The notes under the pieces were generated by a model. That model searched no databases, was not told the DNA's origin, and worked only from the letters and a program-made list of their open reading frames with translations. A program made the position numbers and the translations under genes. Source: Planctomycetia bacterium (GTDB lineage Bacteria > Planctomycetota > Phycisphaerae > UBA1845 > UTPLA1). Taken from it: DNA of 64,000 nt. Shown piece by piece: positions 1 to 9,933 of this stretch. Every line of letters begins with the position of its first letter. Within the stretch, counting starts at the first letter, position 1. Where the stretch lies: contig JABTTW010000001.1 in NCBI GenBank assembly GCA_015075745.1, positions 806,001 to 870,000 of the forward strand. Reading direction: 5' to 3'.

Positions 1-2388
1 GCCGCTGCCGTTATATCGCTCGTGGTGGGACATGATGACGTCGGAGGCCATTCGGGCGAATGACATGCACTGATCATCCTGCAGGAGACGCGAGAAAATC
101 TCGGCGCCGAGCTCGCAGTGCAGGCGGACGATCGCCGTTTCCTGAAGGGTCAGGCTGCCGGGCTTTTTGAGGATGGCGCCGGGGATGGAGAGCTTGCCGA
201 TGTCATGGAGGGGCGCGGCCAGTTTCAAGTCGCGCAGGAAGATATCGTTTATCTCCGACCGGCCACCGTTGTCGCGGAGATCGATGGCCAGAAGATCTGA
301 TATTCGCGCGACTCGGCCGACGTGGTTGGCGGTCTCCATGTCGTGGAGCTCGGCGGTCATGGCCATGGCCCTGACGAAAGCGCCGACGGCCTGATCGCGT
401 GCTTCGTGATTCAAAGCTTCGAGGAGCGCCGAGGACATCAGCGAAACGTACAGGCGGGCGAACTCCAGGTCCTGTTCGGAGAACTCGCGCCGGTCCAACT
501 GCCGGGCGACCGACAGGTATCCGACGACAATGCCGTGCGACTCCAGCCGGGCGTACAGCCGCGGGATATGTCCGGGCTCCATGACGATGCGTGAGTCGAT
601 CGAGATGGGCGTCGGGTTCTCCACGAGAAAACTCCCGACCTCCAGCTTTTTGAGGATGGAGGGGTCGAACTGTTCCATCGGTTGTGAGGCGCCACTGGAG
701 ACCTGCTTGATATCCCACTGGGCGGTGTGCTTGATTGCGCCTTCGGGCCCGACGATCGCCATGCGTGCATGATCGGCGGCGAGCACATCAATGGCGCCTT
801 TGAGCAGGATATCGCCCAGCTCGTCAAAGCTCCTGGACGCGGCCAGGCGGCAAGCGACATCGACGAGCGTGGTCAGGCCGCGCACCTGCTCACCGCGGAG
901 TTGATAGGTATAGTTCAGTGTCTTGCGCTCGACACCGAGCTGCGCTAGGGCGCGGAGGCGGAGGAGCAGGAGCGCGGTGGAATTGAAGTCGTCGATGGCA
1001 TCGTCGAGACCGAGGCGCACGGCGGTCTCGGTCTCGGCGGTGTTCCTGGCGCAGATGCCGAGGATGGGGATCGAGTATGTGGGCGCGTTTTCGCGGAGGG
1101 ACCTGACGACACGCTCCGCCATGTCCGCGGAGTTTCGCAGGTCGAGCAGGACGACCATGTCCTGAAGCCCCAGTTTCTTGTTTGCCAGGACGGCCTCGGG
1201 GGTCTGGCAGTCGAGCGTTACGTCGCAGGGCGCGAGCATGTTTGACAGGCGAGTCGTCAGCTCGAGGTCGCTTGAGATGAGAAGGGCACGCTGGTTCGGC
1301 GGGACGTTTTGACCGGGTCGCTGACCGTGGTCGGCATTGCGCGTGGTTTCGGGGGCGCTGGAGGGCTTACCCTGGACGACGTTTCGACCGGAGCGCTTGG
1401 CGATGTAGAGCAGCCTGTCGGCTTCGTGAATGGTCTGTTCGAGATCGCGGTACTGGCTGTCGGCGACGCCGATGCTGATGGTGACGCGATTGACCGGGCT
1501 TTTCTCGTGGTTGAGCCGAAGGTTCCATATGCAGTCTCTGATCCTCTCGGCGATTTCGGTGCCGCCGGCTCCGGTGGTATTGGGCAGCAGGACGACGAAT
1601 TCTTCACCGCCGTATCTACCGACGATGTCCGTGTCGCGCAGCAACTGGGCAATCGCGGAGGCGACCGACTTGAGGCACTCGTCGCCGGACTGATGGCCGT
1701 AGCAATCGTTGTAGGCCTTGAAGTAGTCGATGTCCACCATGGCAACGCAATAGGTGAGCTGCTGCCTGACGGCGCGTCGGTGCTCTTTTTCTGCCTCGGC
1801 ATCCCATGTTCGACGATTGAGGATTCCCGTGAGTCCGTCGACGCGCGAGAGCTGTGCGAGCCGGCTGTTGGTCTGCTCCAGCTTGGACGCGGTGGAGAGT
1901 AGTTGCTGGTTTCGATTTTCGAGTTCAAGCTCGGTCTGCTTGAGGCGAAGCTGGACGCCGATTCTGGCGAGCAGTTCCTGGGGCTCGATGGGTTTGGTGA
2001 GGTAATCCACGCCGCCTGCGCTGAGGGCCCTGACGATATTCTCTTTTTCCGAAGCGCCGGTGACAAAGATCACGGGGGTGGCGCGACCCCAATCGGACTG
2101 GCGAATGCGCTGACACGTTTCGACGCCGGAGAGGCCGGGCATGTAGAAGTCGAGCAGGACGATGTCGGGGCGCCTGGACTCTGCGAGTTTGAGGGCCTCG
2201 GCACCGCTTGTCGCAACGATGGTTTCGGCGCCGGCATTGTTAAGAATGTCGGCCAGGATCATGGTATTGGACCGAATGTCGTCGACGATCAGTACGCATG
2301 GGGGCGCGCCGTCGATCTGAGGCAGATGCATCGACGACGCCGCCTGCACTGGAGATTGGCCTGAGGCTTCCTGGGCGTGAGGAGTCAT
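1..2388 (-). CDS. REC-GGDEF-REC-GAF-HD-GYP cyclic-di-GMP signalling protein (C-terminus outside window)
   Basis: One open frame runs without a stop from the ATG at 2388 to the left edge (796 codons). Domains in order: a receiver (VLIVDD near residue 35, LLDFYMPG with the phospho-acceptor Asp); a GGDEF domain with DGLTGILNRR, the inhibitory-site RDTD five residues before GGEEF at about residue 259; a second degenerate receiver (about 365-480, LLDLRNS keeps an Asp); a GAF-like region (about 500-660); and an HD-GYP domain (HDMETANH, LHDIGKLS, SHHERYNGSG), where the window ends. GGEEF is an active-type diguanylate cyclase signature and HD/HHE match c-di-GMP phosphodiesterases, so both making and breaking activities look possible in one chain. 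The ATG overlaps the stop of the upstream hybrid kinase by ATGA, implying translational coupling; the kinase probably phosphorylates this protein (inference). Confidence 0.9.
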   Translation of the reverse strand, partial: MTPHAQEASGQSPVQAASSMHLPQIDGAPPCVLIVDDIRSNTMILADILNNAGAETIVATSGAEALKLAESRRPDIVLLDFYMPGLSGVETCQRIRQSDWGRATPVIFVTGASEKENIVRALSAGGVDYLTKPIEPQELLARIGVQLRLKQTELELENRNQQLLSTASKLEQTNSRLAQLSRVDGLTGILNRRTWDAEAEKEHRRAVRQQLTYCVAMVDIDYFKAYNDCYGHQSGDECLKSVASAIAQLLRDTDIVGRYGGEEFVVLLPNTTGAGGTEIAERIRDCIWNLRLNHEKSPVNRVTISIGVADSQYRDLEQTIHEADRLLYIAKRSGRNVVQGKPSSAPETTRNADHGQRPGQNVPPNQRALLISSDLELTTRLSNMLAPCDVTLDCQTPEAVLANKKLGLQDMVVLLDLRNSADMAERVVRSLRENAPTYSIPILGICARNTAETETAVRLGLDDAIDDFNSTALLLLRLRALAQLGVERKTLNYTYQLRGEQVRGLTTLVDVACRLAASRSFDELGDILLKGAIDVLAADHARMAIVGPEGAIKHTAQWDIKQVSSGASQPMEQFDPSILKKLEVGSFLVENPTPISIDSRIVMEPGHIPRLYARLESHGIVVGYLSVARQLDRREFSEQDLEFARLYVSLMSSALLEALNHEARDQAVGAFVRAMAMTAELHDMETANHVGRVARISDLLAIDLRDNGGRSEINDIFLRDLKLAAPLHDIGKLSIPGAILKKPGSLTLQETAIVRLHCELGAEIFSRLLQDDQCMSFARMASDVIMSHHERYNGSG

Positions 2389-5348
2389 TGGTTGGGCTTC
2401 CCCCGAAAATGATTCGTGGATATAGCTTCGGTCACGCTCTCGATCGTCCCAGGGAAGGCCGCGATGGCTTCGTCGACGCTGGTGCGCAGCGACTGGATGA
2501 GCTCGTCCAGCAGATCCTGCCTTCCGGATTTTGCGCTGGATTCCAGCTCCAGTGCGGCGGTCGCAACGGCCTTTGCGGTCAGATTTCCCGCAGCGCCTTT
2601 GAGCGCGTGCGCCAGCTCTGAGATCATGCGGAGATCTTCGGCCTTCCGAGCGTTGGAGATATCATTCATTAGCTGCTCGGCGTCTTCCCCAAAGTGATGG
2701 AGAATTCTTGTTATGACGGCGGGGCCGCCGGGGCAGCGTTGCAAGAGGCCATTGATATCGAAGGCGGCGGATCGGTTGTTGAGTTCCGGCCGAGGGTCTG
2801 CCGGCTGAGCCGCTGCAACAGGCGCGACCGCGGTCGCCGCGCCGGCCGAGGATGACGTCAGACGCTTGATGGTTTCAAGGAGCACGACGGGATCCAGGGG
2901 CTTGGTCATGTAGTCGTCCATGCCGGCATCCAGGCACTTGCCCCGATCCCCCTGCAGCGCATTGGCAGTCAGGGCAACGATGGGGATTCTCGGGGCGGCG
3001 TCGCGGGATTCATTTTCTCGGATTCTTCGCGTCGCCTCGAAGCCATCCATCTCCGGCATCTGGCAATCCATCAGCACCAGGGCGTAGTCACTTTTCTCCA
3101 ATGCCGACAGGGCCTCCAGGCCGTTCGACGCGACGTCCACCTGATAGCCGGCGGTTTCGAGGATGTTCGCCGCAACCTCCTGATTGATGCGATTGTCCTC
3201 CACGAGCAGCAGGCGGATATCTTGATTGGCGGGATTGGCCTCGACCCATGAAGCGTACGGCGCCGGCGCGGACTCACTGTGATGATATTTCGGATCGACC
3301 GCCTTGAGGATCGCATCGAACAAGCGCGACTGCTTGGCGGGCTTCGAGATCATTGCGACGAAGCCGATGTCCTTGAGGCGTTCAAACGTGTGATCATCCG
3401 TCATGGAGGTCAGCATGATGAGAGGAACGTTTTGCAATACGGGATCGGCCTTTATCATCTTTCCGAGATCAGCGCCGTCCCGGCCCGGCATGTGCATGTC
3501 CAGAATCGCCAGCCCGAAGGGGGTCGATTGGTCGCCGTCGCGGCGCATGGCGACGAGCGCCTCATCGGCGCTGCAGACCGCTTCGGGGGTCAAGCCCCAT
3601 GCGGAGAGCTGCTGCATCAGGATCTCACGGTTGGTGCCGTTGTCATCCACGATGAGAACACGAAGCCCGTTCAGGGATGGAATCGCCCGGAGGCGCTTGG
3701 CGAGCATCGCCGGCTGATCCACGCTGCCGAGCTTTACGGTGAACCAGAATTCCGATCCTTCTCCCTGTTTGCTTGTGACGCCGATTTCGCCGCCCATCAA
3801 CTCGACGAGCTGCTTTGAAATGCGCAGGCCGAGTCCCGTGCCGCCGTACTTTCGGGTCGTCGATGCATCGACCTGTGAGAAGGGCTTGAAGAGGCAGTCA
3901 AGGCGGTCCGCCGGGATTCCGATTCCCGTATCCTTCACCAGCACGCGCAGGACGAGTTCTTCGCCGCTTGCGGAGTCGGGAAGAACGGAAACTGTCACGT
4001 TTCCTTTTTCCGTGAACTTGATGGCATTGTTGGCGAGATTCAGGAGTACCTGCTGCAATCGGCCGGGATCTCCGCGCACCACGGGCGAAATCCTGGGATG
4101 AATAAAACATGCCAACTCGACCTGTCCCGGATCGGCACGATGGGCGACGAGATCAACGACCGACTCCACGGCTTCGATAAGATTGAATTCGACGTGTTCG
4201 ATTTCAAGTTTGCCCGACTCGACCTTTGACAGGTCCAGAATATCGCTGATGAGACTGAGCAGCGTGTCGGCGGAGAGCTTGGCCGTCCGGGCGAAGTGCA
4301 TCTGCCTCGGCTGGAGCCGGGAGGCGAGCAACAGCTCGGTCATGCCGATGACGCCGTTTAGGGGCGTGCGAAGTTCGTGGCTCATGTTCGCCAGGAACTC
4401 GCTCTTGGCCTTGCTTGCGGCCTCGGCAACGTCCCTGGCCTTTATCAGCTCTGATTCGGTCTGCTTGCGGTGCGCGACTTCCGCCTCAAGGTCCGTCGTG
4501 CGCCTGGCAAGTTCGTGCGTCCGGTCCTGCACCTGCTGCTCGATCGAGGCGTAGCTCTCCTCCAATCGGGAGGCCATGTGGTTGAAGGAACGAGCCAGTT
4601 CACCGATCTCGCCGATCGCGTCCTCGGTTGCCCGTCTCGTCAGGTCTCCGCCGGCAATCGCGGAGGTCGTGGCCACCAGATCGTGAATCGGACGCAGAAA
4701 GGGCTGCATGAGGAAACGCGTGGCGATGAGGACGACGCAGATCACCCCGAGCGCCAGGAGCGAGGTGGTCAGTGCCAGACCGCGCATGTCGGCCCTGAGC
4801 GGGGCAAACGTGTATTCGAGCATCGTGAAGCCCAGGGCTTCGGGGCTCGCCTGCTGGTCGTCATCACTGAGCATCTCTTGCAGGTGCAGATCGGAATCGT
4901 CGCTTCGCGGCATGATCGGAAGCGCAAGGGTGAAGCCATCGTCCGTATCTTCATAGATGGGGTGAAACTGGCCGTCGATCGCGCGAAGGGTGAATGCGGT
5001 GCTGCCCGGCATCGGCAGGCCTGACTCCGTGGCGACAACGACACCGGTTGCGTTGGTGAAAATGCAGCGACGAACGGCGATATCGCTGCTGGCGTTTCGA
5101 GCAAGCCGAATCAGCGCCTCTTTATCGTCGAGCAGAATAAACGGCTCTGCGTTCTGGCTGATGATCCTTCCAAATACGAGCGCCTTCGTGTGCGCATCCG
5201 CAACGGCGCTGCGAAAAACGACCCAGTTGTAGACGAATCCGAGCACGATCGAGGTGCCCGCCACAAGCACAATGCAGAGAGACATCACCTGGGCAGTAAG
5301 GCCTCGGCGATTCCAAAACGGAGAATGCCTGAGTGCAAAGATGCGCAT
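2385..5348 (-). CDS. Hybrid sensor histidine kinase, BarA-like (HAMP-HisKA-HATPase-REC-REC-HPt)
   Basis: A 987-residue membrane kinase. It has a transmembrane helix near residues 20-42, a periplasmic sensor of about 150 residues, a second helix near 195-215, HAMP (GGDLTRR...[11 protein letters not shown]), a coiled coil, HisKA with [12 protein letters not shown] (His near 324), HATPase boxes [16 protein letters not shown] and GGTGLGL, two receivers (VLIVDDN...DMHMPGRDG and LLLVEDN...DCQMPEMDG) and a C-terminal HPt domain ([10 protein letters not shown]). The frame stays open up to 5474, but the ATG at 5348 is preferred because GGAGGGG sits about 8 nt upstream and the following residues lead straight into the first helix. 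Four phosphotransfer sites suggest a full phosphorelay to the downstream REC-GGDEF-HD-GYP protein, whose ATG overlaps this stop. The ligand is unknown; the divergent binding-protein/TonB receptor pair suggests a link to uptake (inference). Confidence 0.93.
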   Translation of the reverse strand: MRIFALRHSPFWNRRGLTAQVMSLCIVLVAGTSIVLGFVYNWVVFRSAVADAHTKALVFGRIISQNAEPFILLDDKEALIRLARNASSDIAVRRCIFTNATGVVVATESGLPMPGSTAFTLRAIDGQFHPIYEDTDDGFTLALPIMPRSDDSDLHLQEMLSDDDQQASPEALGFTMLEYTFAPLRADMRGLALTTSLLALGVICVVLIATRFLMQPFLRPIHDLVATTSAIAGGDLTRRATEDAIGEIGELARSFNHMASRLEESYASIEQQVQDRTHELARRTTDLEAEVAHRKQTESELIKARDVAEAASKAKSEFLANMSHELRTPLNGVIGMTELLLASRLQPRQMHFARTAKLSADTLLSLISDILDLSKVESGKLEIEHVEFNLIEAVESVVDLVAHRADPGQVELACFIHPRISPVVRGDPGRLQQVLLNLANNAIKFTEKGNVTVSVLPDSASGEELVLRVLVKDTGIGIPADRLDCLFKPFSQVDASTTRKYGGTGLGLRISKQLVELMGGEIGVTSKQGEGSEFWFTVKLGSVDQPAMLAKRLRAIPSLNGLRVLIVDDNGTNREILMQQLSAWGLTPEAVCSADEALVAMRRDGDQSTPFGLAILDMHMPGRDGADLGKMIKADPVLQNVPLIMLTSMTDDHTFERLKDIGFVAMISKPAKQSRLFDAILKAVDPKYHHSESAPAPYASWVEANPANQDIRLLLVEDNRINQEVAANILETAGYQVDVASNGLEALSALEKSDYALVLMDCQMPEMDGFEATRRIRENESRDAAPRIPIVALTANALQGDRGKCLDAGMDDYMTKPLDPVVLLETIKRLTSSSAGAATAVAPVAAAQPADPRPELNNRSAAFDINGLLQRCPGGPAVITRILHHFGEDAEQLMNDISNARKAEDLRMISELAHALKGAAGNLTAKAVATAALELESSAKSGRQDLLDELIQSLRTSVDEAIAAFPGTIESVTEAISTNHFRGKPNQ

Positions 5349-5762
5349 TTCCAGACCCCTCCGACCGCTCACGCCCTCCCTTGGCCAAGCACTACGGCGA
5401 TCGGCGCCGCAAGCGGTCCCGCGGCAGTACCCGCGGGGCCTTGGGTGTTTCCCGTAGCGAGAATCATCGGGCAAATGCGCACGGCACTTATCTTGTACCG
5501 GTACCTCCTCCCAAGAAGATTTCCGGACGGCCCGGTTTCAGTGCGACTCTCCGGGTTCTACGGGACGGAGTCCGAAAAACAAGAATCGGACCCGAGCGTC
5601 AACGTGGGAGAAAAGACGGGCCATCGGCCTCCCAATTGCACTCAATTCCGGATAAATGTGAATGCTATTTGGGCATTGATCCGACGATAGTTCTGCGTAC
5701 ATTACTGGAAGTACGGGGATGACGACGCTCCAAGCGAGGGGCTTGCCAGGAACGAGTAATTG
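5349..5762. other. Divergent intergenic region between kinase and binding protein
   Basis: A 414-bp spacer between divergent operons, so it should hold promoters for both. The segment near 5542-5570 can fold (GACTC...TCCG against CGGAGTC), but it lacks a T-run, so I do not call a terminator. I could not identify a convincing sigma-70 promoter or riboswitch. Confidence 0.4.
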
Positions 5763-6785
5763 ATGCGATCCCGCCTCGCACGATTCACGCCGCGCCCTCG
5801 CAGGCAGCTCTTCGCATTCCCATTCCAAGCCTCCGTGGTCACCACCGGGCTCGCCATCATGGCGGGCACGTGGACTCATTCGAGTCGGGGTGAAGACCCC
5901 GGAGATCCCGGCAGGCTCACCATCCTGACGGGCTCAAACGACCGCTACAAAGCTGCCGCAGTTGCGCTGAGCGAATCGCTGCGTAGTTCGGGGATACCCA
6001 ATTCCATCGTGGAGCTCCCCTCTTCAAAGGACAAGAAGGCGATTGAATCGGTCCGTGAACAACTCGGCCGGGAATCGCCCCGCGTCGTTGCCGCGAGCGG
6101 CGAGCAGGCGGTCAATCTGGCACTCAGCACACTTCCCAGCGCACGAATTGTTTGGTTCATGCTTCCAAACGCCGCCGACGCGAGATGTGTTACCGAATCG
6201 CAGAAGCTCGGCAACAGGACCGCGGGCGTTGCGGCCGATCCCAATCCGTCGGATCGGCTTGCCTGGATCAAGCGCGTGGTTCCCGGGACTTCGCGATTGA
6301 TTCTCCTTCATTCAACCGCCACGAAGCGCGTGTTGGCGTCATTTGTCGACGCAGGCAAATCCATCGGGGTCGAGGTGGTCGGCATCAGCGTCGCGACCGG
6401 GGGCTTCGGAGAGGCACTGAAGACCCTGGCGTCCGGGCCATGCGATGGCGTGCTGATGATTCCCGATGCGAAATTTTACAATTCGGGCACGATTCAGGAA
6501 TTGATCTTGTGGGGGCTTCGAAACAAGAAACCCATCTGGGCATTCTCGCCCAACCTGGTGAAGGCAGGCGCGTTTGCCGGTCAGTGGGCTGAGCCCGCCG
6601 ATGTGGGTCTCGCCGCGGCGGACCTCGTAAAGCGCATGCGCCGCACCGGAAACGAGGATCGAAGCGCCATTTATTATTCGTCAGTGATCAAGAGGGCCGT
6701 CAACAAGAACACCGCCGAGAGAATCAACGTGTCGTTTGAAGATCGAATTGACCAGAAGGTCACCGTTTTCGGAGACGCCCCATGA
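5763..6785 (+). CDS. ABC_sub_bind (COG2984-like) periplasmic substrate-binding protein
   Basis: A 340-residue exported protein: a basic N-terminus (MRSRLARFTPRPRRQ) and a hydrophobic stretch (SVVTTGLAIMAGTW) look like a signal peptide. The mature part (LTILTGSNDRYKAAAVALSESL, then VVAASGEQAVNLAL and AGVAADPNPSDRLAWIKRVVPG) matches the ABC_sub_bind family layout of two Rossmann-like lobes. A TTG lies directly before the ATG; the ATG is taken as start. No permease or ATPase gene is adjacent; instead the stop overlaps the TonB-dependent receptor start by ATGA. Family members next to TonB receptors and sensor kinases may act in sensing or in delivering ligand rather than in a classical ABC importer (inference). 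The substrate cannot be read from the sequence. Confidence 0.8.
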   Translation: MRSRLARFTPRPRRQLFAFPFQASVVTTGLAIMAGTWTHSSRGEDPGDPGRLTILTGSNDRYKAAAVALSESLRSSGIPNSIVELPSSKDKKAIESVREQLGRESPRVVAASGEQAVNLALSTLPSARIVWFMLPNAADARCVTESQKLGNRTAGVAADPNPSDRLAWIKRVVPGTSRLILLHSTATKRVLASFVDAGKSIGVEVVGISVATGGFGEALKTLASGPCDGVLMIPDAKFYNSGTIQELILWGLRNKKPIWAFSPNLVKAGAFAGQWAEPADVGLAAADLVKRMRRTGNEDRSAIYYSSVIKRAVNKNTAERINVSFEDRIDQKVTVFGDAP

Positions 6786-8908
6786 CGCTGACTGAGTCCC
6801 CTCCGGCAATTCGTTGGGACAGCCGGGCCCATGGCGGCGGGGCCATTCCGCTTGTTGCTGTGTTTCTGTTTATCGCCGCGCTGGTCATGACATCGTCCAC
6901 GCCGGCTCGGGCGGACGGTCCCGAGAGCACCGGGGGTCGCGCAAACGTCGATGCGCCCGGGACCGCGGAGGAGCCTTCCACGGATTCATCGGATGACTCC
7001 GACATGGAGGAGCCCGAAGCCGGGGAGATTGAGGATGCCATTGATCTGTACGAGTTGGATGTTCCGGTGATGGTCAACGTCAACCGACGAAAGGAAAACA
7101 TCAAGACGCTTCCTTATGCCGCGACCGTCATCACCGCGGAGGATATTCGTCGAGCCGGGGCGCGGACGGTGCCGGATGCGCTGCGACTGGCGCCGGGTGT
7201 AGATGTCTCCGACCTGACGTCGGGCGCCTCCGCGGTCTCTGTTCGGGGCATGCACGGGCTGCTGGCCAATACCGTTCTGGTTCTCGTGGATGGACGGCAG
7301 ATCTTCGATCCGATGTTCGGCGGCACACTGTGGGGTAACTGGCCGTTTCAACTGGAGGACATCGATCGGATTGAAGTCATTCGCGGGCCTGCCGGCGTGG
7401 CGTGGGGCGCGAACGCGGCGACGGGAATCATCAACATCGTGACCAAGGATCCGAACGATCAGATCGGCTTGACGACGACGGCTGGTGGTGGATCGCGCGG
7501 GTGGCACAAGGAACACGTCGGGTACGGATTCAAGGAAGACAATCTGCGGATGCGCGTTTCGACTGAATATGAGGCCATGGATGGGTTTCGAAACGGCGTT
7601 TCGATCCTCGGGCCGTTTGACGACGAGTACAAGGGCGGCCGCGTCGGGGCGCGCGGCATCTGGACGCCGACGAAGGACGATGAAGTATCGTTTTCCATTG
7701 GCAGCCATATTCTGGAGGGCGGCGTCACGCCGACGCCGCTGGCGCTGGGTGGATACAGGACGAGCAGCTCGAACGCCAACTATCTCCAGGGTTCGTGGGA
7801 TCATCGGATCGACTCTGAGAACTCCACGAACTGGACGTTTTACGTCAATGATTTCTACCTCGACGCCGGTATTCCGCAGCTCGAGTACCGGTATCAACAA
7901 CTCGCCCTGCAATTTGGACATACGTTTTCGCCGGCAGAGAATCATACGTTTACCTACGGCATCGATTCGCGATGGGACCTGGTCGATACTTCGCTGGCCG
8001 ATCCATTCATGCTGACGCGGGATCATGTGCAGACCGGCACGGTCGGGGCGTATGTGCAGGATCAGTGGCGATTCGCGGAGCGGTGGACGCTCGATCTGGG
8101 CGCGCGGGTGGACTACGACACTTACGGAGGCTTTGAGCCGAGCGGGCGGGCATCGCTCTCCTATGCGCCGACCGATGACTCCAGCGTGTACGGGGCCATA
8201 TCGCGGGCGTTTTCGATGCCACCGGGTGCTACGCGGTTTCTGAATCTCCCGTTGATGGCGGGACTGGCCCGGGTCACCGCGGACCAGGACATCGACGCTC
8301 AGGGCATCATGGCTTACGAGGCGGGGTACCGAAAGACGTTTCTTGAGAAGAAGCTGTCGTTTGATGCCAACGTATTTCTGCACGATTACACCAATCTCAC
8401 TACGTTGAGCCCGCAACTTGGTCCACCGGGGCTTATCCAGCAGCGCTTCGACAATTCCGGCGATGGGATACTGTACGGGGTGGAACTGGACAGCAAGTAC
8501 AAGATCTCCAAGGCGCTCACGCTTCTGGCGAACTACACCTACCAGCAGTTTGACTGGTCGGCGCATACGTCCTTTCACGAGAAAGACACACTCTATCCGC
8601 CCAAGCACAAGGCCATGGTCGGCGCGCGATACGATCTGACGGAGCAGTTGAGCCTGAACGGTCACGTGTATTATGTCGATTCCACGAACGGTACGAATCC
8701 GAACTTTCCGTTCTTCAAGCGAAGGTACGACCCGTATATTCGCGTCGATCTGAATACGGAGTACCGATTCTGGGAGGATAAGGCGGCGCTTCAGGTCGGC
8801 GTGCGCAACCTGATGGACAAGTCGCACGCCGAGGGCGGGTCGTCCTTCATTCACGCGGGGGAGACGGAGCGCATGGTGTACGCCGAGCTGAGGCTTTCGC
8901 TCAAGTAG
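6782..8908 (+). CDS. TonB-dependent outer-membrane receptor
   Basis: A 708-residue protein with an N-terminal membrane/signal segment (residues about 20-42), an acidic Asp/Glu/Ser-rich spacer, a plug domain (VTVITAEDIRRAGARTVPDALR region, VSVRGM, LVDGR, then DIDRIEVIRGPAGVAWGANA, the standard plug signature) and a long beta-barrel ending VYAELRLSLK. Size and order are normal for TonB receptors. The barrel end carries alternating hydrophobic residues, but the last residue is Lys rather than the usual aromatic. Translation is coupled to the binding protein through ATGA. It would import a scarce ligand such as a siderophore, cobamide or glycan across the outer membrane; the substrate is not identifiable. 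Confidence 0.93.
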   Translation: MTLTESPPAIRWDSRAHGGGAIPLVAVFLFIAALVMTSSTPARADGPESTGGRANVDAPGTAEEPSTDSSDDSDMEEPEAGEIEDAIDLYELDVPVMVNVNRRKENIKTLPYAATVITAEDIRRAGARTVPDALRLAPGVDVSDLTSGASAVSVRGMHGLLANTVLVLVDGRQIFDPMFGGTLWGNWPFQLEDIDRIEVIRGPAGVAWGANAATGIINIVTKDPNDQIGLTTTAGGGSRGWHKEHVGYGFKEDNLRMRVSTEYEAMDGFRNGVSILGPFDDEYKGGRVGARGIWTPTKDDEVSFSIGSHILEGGVTPTPLALGGYRTSSSNANYLQGSWDHRIDSENSTNWTFYVNDFYLDAGIPQLEYRYQQLALQFGHTFSPAENHTFTYGIDSRWDLVDTSLADPFMLTRDHVQTGTVGAYVQDQWRFAERWTLDLGARVDYDTYGGFEPSGRASLSYAPTDDSSVYGAISRAFSMPPGATRFLNLPLMAGLARVTADQDIDAQGIMAYEAGYRKTFLEKKLSFDANVFLHDYTNLTTLSPQLGPPGLIQQRFDNSGDGILYGVELDSKYKISKALTLLANYTYQQFDWSAHTSFHEKDTLYPPKHKAMVGARYDLTEQLSLNGHVYYVDSTNGTNPNFPFFKRRYDPYIRVDLNTEYRFWEDKAALQVGVRNLMDKSHAEGGSSFIHAGETERMVYAELRLSLK

Positions 8909-9413
8909 CGCATCGGACTTTGTCGTTGTCATCGCGATCAGCCTTGGCGCGCCTCGGCCGGGAGAAGGCCTGGTTCGGTGGGGCCTGCACGACTCGTTCA
9001 CGAGCACCTCCGCCAGAGCATGCGTCGTGCCTGGGTTCATGTCTTCGCGATTCGCGCTCCGCTGCGGGGAAGGGATTTGGATTGATTTCCCGGGGAAAGA
9101 GCGACTTTGCAGGCAAAGTGGAACAAAGGGGTCAAGGGGGCGAGGGTGACGAGAAGATCGCGCGGGCACGGGGGCTCCGGGTGGTCCGTCGCCAACCCAC
9201 TTCGCTGCGCTCCATGGGCAAGCCGGCAAGTCGCATTGGGGACCAGCGCGGGAAGCGGAAAAGCGAAGGTGACATAAGGCGAAAAAAGTTCTGGGGCGCG
9301 CTGGCAAGTGCTGTGGCGGGCGCGGGTTGGGGCGATTGGCATTTTGGGTGATTTTTTGGAGAAACGGACGCGAGACGTGGGGCACTGGGCTTGAGAAGGA
9401 GGGGGAGTTTCGG

Positions 9414-9441
9414 ATTTGAGATTTAAGATTTGAGATTTGAG
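9414..9441. repeat. Tandem heptamer ATTTGAG x4
   Basis: Four consecutive heptamers read ATTTGAG, ATTTAAG, ATTTGAG, ATTTGAG. Only one base differs, so this is a recent slippage array or a dispersed intergenic repeat. Confidence 0.9.
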
Positions 9442-9594
9442 AGAGGACGCGGAGAGGCGCGGCGCGCGGGATGGGCGGAATTCGGGGTGACGTCCTCGCT
9501 GGCGCTTCGGGCTGGTCTGGGCGCGGGATGGGTGCGGTGCGCCGGTTTGGCGTAGAGGGCTGGATGGGTGGGGCTTGGCGCATTGCAATGGAGT

Positions 9595-9650
9595 TACTCG
9601 TGGCTCGATACTCGTAGCTCGATACTCATAGCTCAATACTCATAGCTCGA
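9595..9650. repeat. Tandem 14-bp repeat x4
   Basis: Four head-to-tail 14-bp units of the form TACTCRTRGCTCRA occupy 9595-9608, 9609-9622, 9623-9636 and 9637-9650. They differ at three positions. The array is non-coding and of unknown role. Confidence 0.9.
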
Positions 9651-9806
9651 TGCTTGCTCCGCGCTCGCGCCGGGGCCTGGCTGACGCAGCGCGCGATCTA
9701 TCGTGAGACTGGGCTGGTGCGGCGTTTTTTATGGATGGATTGCCGCCGGCGCATGCTGAGAATGGGAGATCACATGGAAAAGTAGCATGTCCCTGAAATG
9801 CCCCCC

Positions 9807-9826
9807 GTCCGGCAGAGGCGCCGGAC
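9807..9826. repeat. Short inverted repeat GTCCGGC/GCCGGAC
   Basis: A perfect 7-bp stem with a 6-nt loop lies downstream of both convergent genes. There is no T-run after either arm, so it may be a REP-like sequence rather than an intrinsic terminator. Confidence 0.5.
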
Positions 9827-9933
9827 GCTACACAGATGCGCAAGCCGCCCTAGCTCACGCAAATATCGTGACTTGACGTTGAGAATTTAATTCCTCAGGC
9901 ATCCCGGGAATTTCCAATGCTGGTGGAAGCAGG

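Larger units (their letters stand above)
8909..9933. other. Repeat-rich spacer without a credible gene
   Basis: About 1 kb lacking a convincing coding frame; the open frames in it have no domain signature or codon pattern like their neighbours. It contains a 7-bp tandem repeat (9414-9441), a 14-bp tandem repeat (9595-9650) and a 7-bp-stem hairpin (9807-9826). It separates the convergent TonB receptor and sigma factor genes. Confidence 0.6.

Noticed and set aside
1257..2066. Minus-strand 269-codon frame inside the GGDEF region
   Set aside because: Serine/Pro-rich shadow; the GGDEF protein reads through in another frame with all family motifs.
5484..5500. Possible sigma-54 element (CGGCACTTATCTTGTA) before the binding protein
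   Set aside because: The invariant GC of the -12 box is GT, so it is likely a chance match.
8920..9351. 143-codon plus-strand frame after the TonB receptor
   Set aside because: No domain, no Shine-Dalgarno and repeat-rich surroundings.
6986..9583. Long 865-codon antisense open frame
   Set aside because: It lies opposite the TonB receptor and repeat spacer, is Arg/Pro-rich with no domain motif, and arises from GC-biased codon use of the real gene.
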